The notes beneath the pieces are model-generated. The model was not told the origin of the DNA and made no database searches. It saw nothing but the letters and a program-made list of their open reading frames with translations. 64,000 bases of DNA from Ipomoea triloba (lineage: Eukaryota > Streptophyta > Magnoliopsida > Solanales > Convolvulaceae): the NCBI RefSeq assembly GCF_003576645.1, contig NC_044922.1, positions 26,323,061 through 26,387,060 of the forward strand. The letters run 5' to 3'. This document shows positions 56,216 through 64,000 of this stretch, one piece after another (within the stretch, counting starts at the first letter, position 1; each line of letters begins with the position of its first letter). A program made the translations under genes and the position numbers.

Positions 56216-57178
56216 GTCCACATTTCACTTCAAGTCTTCAGAGATTCTCTACATTGCTGTATTCCAAAAGTTTTGAAGCATACATCCTTTGAAATCATTA
56301 ACAGGGTCTTAGCAAAAAAGGCTTTTTTTATATCCTTCACACCTCATGTATTACCATTTATCTATTTTGTTGTATAATGACATTCAATTCATAATTTTAT
56401 ATATGTATACGCAGGTGGTAAGAGCAAGATTATTGGTAAACTAGTTTTTTTTTTTGTTTTTTTTTTGGATTACGAGGAGAATTTGTTGTCACTATTTGAT
56501 ACTATCAAGCGCGTGAGACTTATCATGACGAAAGAGATAAGAAACCTGCAATTTCAAATTATTATTATTATTATTATTATGCCACAAGCAATCATCCAAA
56601 TTAAATCAATCCAAAAAAAAAAAGAAAGAAGATGAGCTACACATAAGTATTAAGCTGAAGTTTACCGGTAATAGCGCAGCCCGTTGAAATGATTCAATTG
56701 TATTTCCTTTAAACTTTAGAGGCTATTTAAAAAAAAAATATAGCTCAAGGACGTAATTCAATTGTTTCCAAATAGTTTGAGAGTTTATTTACCCATATTC
56801 CTTAAATTATATAACCTAAGTACCTAACTGAGTTACTTTCAAAACACAAAAAAGTACGGTCAAAATGTTTGCAAACTCTAAATTTGCATATTTTTAGTTT
56901 TCTTACACTCAAGTGCAAAAATCGAAACCCTCACTCTCGGGTACTTACACCCCGACCTTATAGAGATTCTAAATGAGTAAATCATGGTAATTTAAGTCTG
57001 ATGACGAATGTATGGTGGTCACAAGAAATTACTCTATTTATATATAGTACAAGAAGATGAAATTCTCACACTACGATTATGATAGGACCCAAACCTCAGT
57101 CTTCAAGTATAACTTATCACTCAAGAATCAACTAATTAAATTGCTCGTGATTACTACTTTTCTTAGAATGTTATACTT
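56216..57178. other. intergenic sequence without recognised feature
   Basis: I see no gene, only poly-T/A runs and a TTA-type microsatellite near 56560-56580. Confidence 0.5.
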
Positions 57179-57245
57179 AACCATCAGAAAGGATAGCAAA
57201 ATCATACTGGCAGGCTTCCATTAGCACTTAAAGAGTTATAAGTTA
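57179..57245 (+). pseudogene. NB-ARC GLPL-motif relic
   Basis: The DNA CATCAGAAAGGATAGCAAA followed by CAGGCTTCCATTAGCACTTA matches the NB-ARC segment that encodes LSERIASYTGGLPLAL in the intact paralogs. Only about 67 bp remain and the frame is damaged. Confidence 0.65.
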
Positions 57246-58724
57246 TTATCTGCGCATAACATTAGTGTACATAGGGTGGTTATTATCTAATAACATTAAA
57301 GTAAAGGTTATTATCTAAAAATTTCATTGGAGTTTGGCCATCATAGGGAGGAATTTTCCTATCTTAATTAGCTTGACTTTGAAAAGTGCAAGTCATCAAT
57401 GCAAGAATAGAGCTCTAACATTGAGAAAATAATGATATTGGAACAACCTCAACTAAATTGGTTAGACTATTTACTCATATCAGTATACAAGTTCGACTCC
57501 GAGGAAGAGCGATATATTGGTTTTATAAATTCAAAAAATTCTATGCAAGGGTGCTTAATATATCACCCAGAACTAAAAATGGAAAATTCTACGTTGAGGT
57601 AGATGGAGCATGATTAATTTTTGCCAACACCCTTTTCGTTGAACTGATTACACAAGTCTTAGTGCAGCTTATCCTTCATAATGAGGTTTACACAGTTCAC
57701 ACTCACCTACAATTTAGAGGTGTAATTATTTTGAAAGTTTTAGTTAAATCACTAATTAATTTAATTTTTTCTCGATATTTCACAGCCTAATTTTTTAAAA
57801 TAGTGCATTTGAAAAGTAGAAGATTAAACTTAAGACTTTTGGATTAATTACAACCAAAGATTTAAGGTATTAGGTTACAAGTAATAATATAAAATAGAGG
57901 GTATTATGTAGAAATTTCTTTAGAGTTTGGCCAGCATAGGGAGGAATTTTCCTATATGGACTTTTAAAAGTTTAAATCATCCTACTATTTAAATCTTTAT
58001 AATTACTTTTAGACCACTTTACAACTTGAGCACTGGTCTCACTCTAAAGTGGCAAAATAGTGAATTTTGTCAGTGGTAACAATTCCTGTTATATTCATTT
58101 TTATTATTTATAAGAAATTTAGTTCCATTAAAAAAATAATAAATTTAGTTTCAAAATAATGAGATAGATTGGGGGAAAATGATATTTTGTCTCCTTGAAT
58201 TATACGCTTATTGTATTTTTTTTTTCTCTCTGAATTATTCAGTATCTACATTAGCCATCTCAATTATTTTAAAAGTGGCGCGATTTTTCATATTTGCTGT
58301 TAAATAGATATTTTTACTCTTAAAAATAATTTTTTCATTTATTTTTTTTCTCTAACAAATTATTTCTTATATTTGAGAATCATAATAAATGAGAAAAAGA
58401 GTAAACAATCTAGACACCATTTTTTATTTGAGGATAGTCTAGATATCATATTAAAGACTTGAGGAGCTTAGTTGGTTGTAATATTGGATATTACATGAAA
58501 TTCATGGGATTGAATCCCACTATTAGGATTTTTGTATATTTTACCTTCTTTTCTTTATTTTAGATCGTTCAACCTTCAATAAACTAAATGTTATTTTTAA
58601 AAGTATACTTTTTTGAGAATCATTTAGTTAATGTAGTTCACAAGTTTATTATTACTTCATCATATTCGAATTAATTTAGAAAAACTTAAAGTTGATCTAA
58701 TTAAAAGAAAATTAAAATTAAAGC
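57246..58724. other. TNL upstream-type flanks without genes
   Basis: TTGGAGTTTGGCCATCATAG-type leader motifs occur near 57320 and 57910. The upstream module lies at about 58020-58400. A block at about 57640-57760 recurs at 61645-61760. Around 57440-57510 a GTTCGACTCC B-box-like motif hints at another SINE, which I could not delimit. No coding sequence is present. Confidence 0.55.
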
Positions 58725-58866
58725 TGTTGTGGAATATAGATAAAATATATGGAATCTCTATAGATTAGGTAGCCTTTATGAATTTTGCCATTTAGGTACT
58801 TAGACATATAGAGACTTAGTTTCCTATTCCTATTAGAATAGATTTGGTATATAGTTTAGTATATAT

Positions 58867-60327
58867 CAGTGCCGTTCCAAACATTTTAGAGAAAAGACTA
58901 AAATTTAAATATATTAATATTAAAATATGATAATATCAAATAACATGAAATAACATTAGAAAATTTGCAACAATTTTTTAAATACTAAAATAATCATGAC
59001 AAAAAATTTCTATGTGCTTTACTTGATGCAAAATCATCGATAATTGCATCAAGATTAATATTTTCTAACATATCCTTCTCAATACACAAAATCGCCAAAA
59101 CATTCAATCTTTCTTGTGACATTGAAGATCTCAAATAGGTTTTCAATATCTAAAGGAAACATAATATTTAATTTCCTTATAGGCCCCTTTTCAACCAAAA
59201 TATCTCTTGATTTATTATCAAGATTAGACCAATTCCTAGGGTCATATATATCAAAATAAGGGGTAATTTGTTCATCTTCATCAACTAATATATTTTCAAC
59301 ATTATTCTCATGTTCACCCAAAGGATTATTTATTACATTATCTCTACCACTCAAATTACCAATATCCTCATCAATATGATCTTGATTACTCAAATTTTCA
59401 TTAGATTGTTCAAGATTATCTAGGTTTGGTCTCTCAAAATTTTCATTAGAGGATCCTACTTTTTTAATAAATTTATTTATAGCTCCTCTTTGCGAGTCTA
59501 TTAATTGATCAATTTGTTTTCTTTTTTTCCTTTTTTCACTTCCGGATAAATGCTTTTTAGGCAACATTGTATAAAACAAATATTATAAAACTGATTTTAA
59601 AAGAAAAAAAAAAAAAGAACAAAAGCACCTGGCACTTATGAATCAGTCCATCCGAATCAATCAATCAAAAATCTTTAGTTCGCTCAAGTGCCCAACGATA
59701 AACATGTGCCTTCAATCCCTGTTCCTGTATATAAATATATAATAAACTTAATAAACATACAATTTCATTTTACATACAAATCCTATTAAATAGAATTAAA
59801 ACAAAAATAAAATTCCTAGAAAAACTGTGTAAAACATAAAAATCCTAAAATAAAATTAAGCAATCAAACTAACAAACTATTTGATGAATAATGAAGATAG
59901 TACCTTCTGCTACTGATGAATTACGATTTGTCGAGTGCCGCAACGACAAAATGAGAGAAGAAAAATGGATGCAACTTTCGTCTGCCAGCCACAACCACTT
60001 TCCTTTCTTTTATGTAGATTTTTTGGTTTGTTTTAAAACTTCCTTTATGACTCTTCAAAAATAAAAACTTCCTTTATGAAGAACTTTCCTTTCTTTTATG
60101 CAGATTTTTTGGTTTGTTTTAAAACATCCTTTATGACTCTTCAAAAATAAAAACTTCCTTTATGAAGAATGAGTGCATATAGTGATGCCCTTCCTGCTAA
60201 TAACTTTATTTTTCACAATGAGGGCCCAACAGTAATATATAAGTACTAAGTAATATATATGACCTATGGGCCCCTATATTGATGGGCCCTGGCAGGTGCC
60301 CATGCTGCCCCCTTTGGGCCGGCCCTA
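58867..60327 (-). mobile_element. internally deleted hAT element with 8-bp target duplication
   Basis: The left end reads CAGTGCCGTTCC and the right end, reverse-complemented, TAGGGCCGGCCC, an imperfect hAT-type inverted repeat. The identical 8-mer GTATATAT flanks both sides (58859-58866 and 60328-60335). Inside are the N- and C-terminal ends of a transposase-like protein. The length of 1,461 bp and the missing catalytic middle make it non-autonomous. Confidence 0.85.
58985..59567 (-). pseudogene. hAT (TTF / MYM-type zinc-finger) transposase remnant, middle deleted
   Basis: From the ATG at 59567-59565 the frame begins MLPKKHLSGSEKRKKRKQID and reaches DIYDPRNWSNLDNKSRDILV and a PLDI motif, typical of the N-terminus of plant hAT proteins annotated as zinc finger MYM-type 1-like. 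The open frame ends at 59079. In the neighbouring frame about 59120-58985 reads MSQERLNVLAILCIEKDMLE followed by INLDAIIDDFASSKA, the C-terminal end of the same family. The zinc finger, DDE core and most of the dimerisation domain are missing, so it cannot be an active transposase. Confidence 0.75.
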
Positions 60328-60594
60328 GTATATATAGAGGCATAGAAAACAATCTATTGTACTCTTTCATTATAATATATTAATATATTCTATTATTCTC
60401 TGGTTTCTCACATACTTTGCTTCCGCCTAACTAGCAGGTGGTTGCTATTCTCCACCCGTTAGGCCTTTCTTTAATCTCTCAATTTCAACAAAAGTATTCA
60501 TGAATATAATGTCTTTTCTATTCAAACTATTTTATCTAATTGATTATGTTTTATATTATGCCATAAATATTTTTATAACATTTAAAAAAAAACA

Positions 60595-60648
60595 TACTGA
60601 TAAACAAAACCAAAAAAAAAAAAAAAAAAAAAAAACACACACACACAG
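60595..60648. repeat. poly-A and (CA)n low-complexity tract
   Basis: A run of more than 20 A, interrupted once, is followed by a short CA repeat. Confidence 0.9.
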
Positions 60649-60655
60649 AACGAGA

Positions 60656-60877
60656 AAGCCATGGCCATTTTGGCATAAATCCGCTTCAAGTCATTTCTGG
60701 AAAATGACTTTCAGAAAAAAAATATCCGGAAGTCATTTTCCGAAAAAATGGTCTCATTTTCCTTGGTCAACAGAAGTTGTTTTCCCCTGACCGTATTTTC
60801 CATGCCTTCACAAACAAAGAAAACCTGAAAAATAATTTCTGAAAATCATTTTCCTGGTTTCCAAACACACCCTTAAG
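60656..60877. mobile_element. MITE-like fragment
   Basis: Repeated GGAAAATGACTT and AAGTCATTTTCC motifs lie in mirrored order, ending TTTCCAAACACACCCTTAAG. The same motifs appear at 12190-12296. No coding sequence is present. Confidence 0.45.
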
Positions 60878-60884
60878 ACTTTTA

Positions 60885-62640
60885 GTACACTTGACAACTT
60901 AGCACCAGCCACTGTAAAGTGGCAAAATAGTTGATTTTGTCTTTGGGTAACAATTCCAGTTATATTATTTTTATTATTTATTAGAAATTTAGTTAAACTA
61001 ATGAGATAGATTGAAAGGAAATTGATACTTTTTCTTCTTGAATTATATGCATATAGTATTTCTCTTCTCTAAATTATTCAATATCCACATTATTCCTCTC
61101 AATTATTTTAAAAGTGTTGATTTATCACATGTTTTTGTTAAATAGACATTTTTACTCTTAAAAATAAGTATTTCATTTATTCTTTTCTCTAACAAATTGT
61201 TGCTTGTATTTGAGAATCATAATAAATGCGAAAAAGAGTATATACCATTTGTAAATCATCATGCTTAATCCAAAGTCCAAACATTCAAAAAAGGTAAAGT
61301 ACGTGTTTTTAGGGACACGTTAAGTTATTCGGGTTCGGATTAATGGAAAAGTTTATGTATCACAATTTTATTAGTAAATAATATATTTTATCAATTATCT
61401 AAGGTATAAATTTGGAAGTGTACACAGTAGCAAATAACTATGATTTTGTATGGTATAACTAACATGCACTATTCAGATGGAGTGGTGGTCCGGCCACACA
61501 CCATTTTACTTGCACCCAATTTGTTTCACGGTATTAGGGGACAGACTTATAAGTCTGGTCGACGGGGCTCATAATAAGCCCGTTGCTTAGTACCGGCAAT
61601 GGTCACAATAGACGATTTTGAAAGGATAAGAATATCTGAAACAGTCTCACACAGATCTTAGTGCAACTTATCCTTCATAATGGGGTTTACACGGTTCACA
61701 CTCTACTATAAATTGAAATTGTAACTATTTTGAAAGTTTTAGTTAAATCACTAATATAAAATGGAGGTTATTGGGTTACAAGTAATAATATAATAAAATG
61801 GAGGTTATTGCTTTCAAAAAAATAAAATGGAGGTTATTATCTATATTTCCTTGGAGTTTGGCCAGCATAGGGAGGAATTTTCCTATATAGACTTTGAAAA
61901 GTTTAAAAGTCATGCTGGCCGGCCTACTCTTTACAAATCTTTTATAATTAGTACACTTGACAACTTGCACCAGCTCACTCTAAAGTCGCAAAATATATAG
62001 TGAATTTTGTCGGTGGTAATAACTCCAGTTATATTTATTTTTATTATTATAATAAATTTAATTTTAACTAATGAGATAGATTGAAAGGAAATTGATACTT
62101 TTTCTATTGACCATATTAATATATAAACATAAATATGCAATTCAAGTATCAGCTTACACTTTTAGGTGAGATGGAACACATGCTTTAATTTTTTCTTCTT
62201 GATTTATATGCTTATAGTACTTTTTTTTTCCTATGAATTATACAATATACATATTAGCTCTCTCAATTATTTTAAAAGTGAAGATTTCTAGCAGTTTTTG
62301 TTAAATAGACATTTTTACTCTTAATATGTCCCCTAAAAGATTTCTGCATGATGTACTAACTCGGTAGAAGTCTACATTTAATTTGCTATGTAGTACTATT
62401 AAATACAAAGAGTTGTTATGCTTTTTTTATCCTCGAATAATAATGAAATTTATTTATTTCCGCGGCATTAGGATGCATGTATCAAAATTTCTTAATTATT
62501 AAAAGAGTTTAATGATGCTACTTCGACGGCCTAGCATATATTATCAAACAACACATTTATTTTTAATTTATGTTGTAAATATTGTTGGTAAACTTCATGA
62601 ATTTTGTGATGATTCTATATTGTCTAATGCTATTTGATTC
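60885..62640. other. two further TNL upstream-type modules without genes
   Basis: The module with GTGGCAAAATAGT, ACTAATGAGATAGATTGAA and AAATTGATACTTTTTCT recurs at about 60890-61260 and 61975-62330. A leader-like TTGGAGTTTGGCCAGCATAG lies at 61852. Around 61500-61620 is a less AT-rich block (CCGGCCACACACC, GTCGACGGGGCTC) that I do not recognise. The block 61645-61760 repeats 57640-57760. No gene is seen. Confidence 0.6.
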
Positions 62641-63350
62641 TATTTAATTTATTTAATTGTAATGTGTTTTGATCCTCGCTGTAAATTAGTATATTTAAAT
62701 GTGTTTTTACAAAATTATTATGAATGTTTAAAATTAGTTGATCCTATGGACTCGGATTGTGTTAAATATTAATTTATTTCATAGTTTGTGTGAAAAGTAT
62801 TTACAGCTTTGTGGTTATTCCATGAATATTAGTATGTTTTCTCGGAGTAAATTAATATTAATTCCATGAATATTAGCAATAATCTCAACGAAGTCGAGGC
62901 TTTAACCTATTACCTAGAGCGGGTAAAAGTCGTTGGACAAGCAAGACAGGTTCATCGTCATCTATAGCATTATCCGAGGCAAAAACTTATTTAAATACTG
63001 ACTTTGTATTTTTGGATAATGATGGTGATCTTGATGTTTTGCAATGGTGAAAAGACCATGAATTTTTTTTTTCTATTTTATCTATTATTGTAAAACAAAC
63101 TTTTGGAACTCATGCTTCTACTATGGAGTAGAACATAAATTTATTGCAGGTTGAAACAAGTTGGACGATACTCGTTCAAGAATGACGTTGCAATCAATCG
63201 AAATTCAAGTTTGCACAGTCAATTAGGGATGTACAAAACTTAGACAACAGGAAAATAATAAATCTACCATCATCAACAATTCCTTTTCTGATGATACAAA
63301 CACGGCAACGGAAGAAGAACAAATTGACTCTTAAAAAAAAACAACCAAAA
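62641..63350 (+). pseudogene. decayed hAT transposase, C-terminal part
   Basis: Patches in frame read CFDPRCKLVYLNVFLQNYYE, then SLCEKYLQLCGYSM in a shifted frame, then EAKTYLNTDFVFLDNDGDLD and VLQW followed by a stop where WW is usual. ILSIIVKQTFGTHAST then fits the hAT C-terminal dimerisation region. Many stops and shifts show that it is old. It belongs to a different hAT branch from the element at 58867-60327. Confidence 0.55.
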
Positions 63351-63419
63351 AAAAAAGGTAAAAGAACTATGTGAGATTTGATTCTTATTTAAATTTCAAT
63401 AAGATACATAGTCAATTTG

Positions 63420-63713
63420 AAGAGAAATTGATACTTTTTCTTTTTGAATTATATGCATATAGTATTTTCAATTATCCAGTATCCACATTAGCCCTTTTAA
63501 TTATTTTATAAGTATTTCATTTATTTTTTTTATCTAACAAATTATTGCTTATATTGGAGAATCTTTGTAAATACAAGAAAGAGTAGACACCATTGGTAAA
63601 TCATCATGCTTAATCCAAACATTTAAAATATCTAGCTAGTAAGGTTGCTAGCAAAAGCAAAAACTAACAGAAGCAAAGATAGTGTTGTGATCTCAATTTC
63701 ACTTCAAGCTACT
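63420..63713 (+). promoter_or_regulatory. upstream region of TNL-G
   Basis: Part of the repeated upstream module (AGAAATTGATACTTTTTCTT to about 63610) directly precedes the gene, which suggests that the orphan copies elsewhere are lost promoters of this receptor type. No clear TATA box was fixed. Confidence 0.4.
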
Positions 63714-64000
63714 ATGGCTTCTTCTTCATTGCGTTCTCATTCGAAGTATGATGTCTTCTTGAGCTTTAATGGCGAGACACGGAGATCATTCGCCGATCAT
63801 CTCTACACAAGCTTGTGGGAAGCTGGGGTTGCAACCTTTCGAGATGAAGAAGAGATCCGGAAAGGCAATGACATTTCTGATGAGTTGAAGCAGGCCATTG
63901 AGGGGTCTGAGATATCCATTGTTGTATTCTCAAAAAATTATGCCCAATCTAGATGGTGCCTTGACGAGCTGGTGAAAATGGTGGAGTGTAAACAGAAATT
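63714..64000 (+). CDS. TNL-G, TIR exon, cut by the window end
   Basis: The ATG at 63714 opens MASSSLRSHSKYDVFLSFNG and the frame stays open to position 64000 through EIRKGNDISDELKQAIEGSE and SRWCLDELVKM. These are the conserved TIR motifs, but the sequence is clearly more distant from TNL-A to TNL-F than those are from each other (WEAGVATFRDEEE instead of RQAGVNTFRDDEE). The remaining exons lie to the right of the window. It may be the source of the promoter-like modules spread over 58-63 kb. Confidence 0.88.
   Translation, partial: MASSSLRSHSKYDVFLSFNGETRRSFADHLYTSLWEAGVATFRDEEEIRKGNDISDELKQAIEGSEISIVVFSKNYAQSRWCLDELVKMVECKQK

Larger units (their letters stand above)
58725..60490 (+). mobile_element. 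solo LTR (copia-like) split by a hAT element
   Basis: With the hAT insertion (58867-60335, including one target copy) taken out, about 297 bp remain that start TGTTG and end CAACA. The flanks read AAAGC before and AAAGT after, a nearly matching 5-bp target duplication. A GTATATATAG TATA-like box lies at the hAT insertion point. No internal retrotransposon genes adjoin it. Confidence 0.65.

Noticed and set aside
59998..60170. Tandem repeat in the hAT element as a 42-bp-type event
   Set aside because: The period is 86 bp and the copies differ at several bases.
61500..61620. Less AT-rich block near 61.5 kb as a small RNA gene
   Set aside because: No convincing fold, box motifs or match to a known RNA could be seen.

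Overview
The window is plant nuclear DNA, very AT-rich and gene-poor. It comes from a eudicot: it carries a cluster of TIR-NB-ARC-LRR (TNL) immune receptor genes with standard GT-AG introns, plus LINE, SINE, hAT, copia-type LTR and foldback elements. Several repeats recall asterids such as Convolvulaceae, but this is only an impression; no marker settles the species.

Layout. 1-4308: a LINE on the minus strand, running off the left edge. 4388-11.5 kb: direct repeats, scraps of TNL 3' ends, and two large foldback elements. 11.6-17.5 kb: a TIR relic, then TNL-A, the cleanest gene here. 17.5-24.2 kb: shed last exons and LRR relics, a near-perfect 63-bp-arm hairpin and a 5'-truncated LINE. 24.4-31.0 kb: TNL-B, present as two overlapping contig copies joined by a single N, with a nonsense codon, then joined by another N to the 3' half of a different gene (TNL-C). 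31-38 kb: solo LTR, MHD relic, two MITEs, a SINE, a TIR-only gene (TNL-D) and a 3-kb Helitron-like block with a satellite array. 38.9-46.1 kb: TNL-E and a second partial copy behind an N. 46-50.6 kb: relics matching 19.3-24 kb. 50.6-55.3 kb: TNL-F, a pseudogene. 55-63.7 kb: repeated TNL flanks, and a solo LTR split by an internally deleted hAT element with an 8-bp target duplication. 63.7 kb to the end: the TIR exon of a more divergent TNL-G.

TNL-A, relics and TNL-B (about 11.9-30 kb) recur in the same order as TNL-E, relics and TNL-F (about 37.8-54.4 kb), so the locus grew by duplication of a unit of roughly 17-18 kb. The receptors share one plan: TIR exon, NB-ARC exon, short LRR exon, long LRR exon, and a C-JID-like last exon. 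In two genes that last exon carries basic, NLS-like repeats. A W-box-containing motif lies upstream of five TIR start codons.

The strangest signal is technical or truly new: at least 16 tandem duplications, all exactly 42 bp, several in coding sequence and one run triplicating a P-loop. Together with the four single-N junctions flanked by duplicated sequence, this most likely marks unmerged assembly overlaps. Gene models for TNL-B and TNL-E should therefore be read with care.
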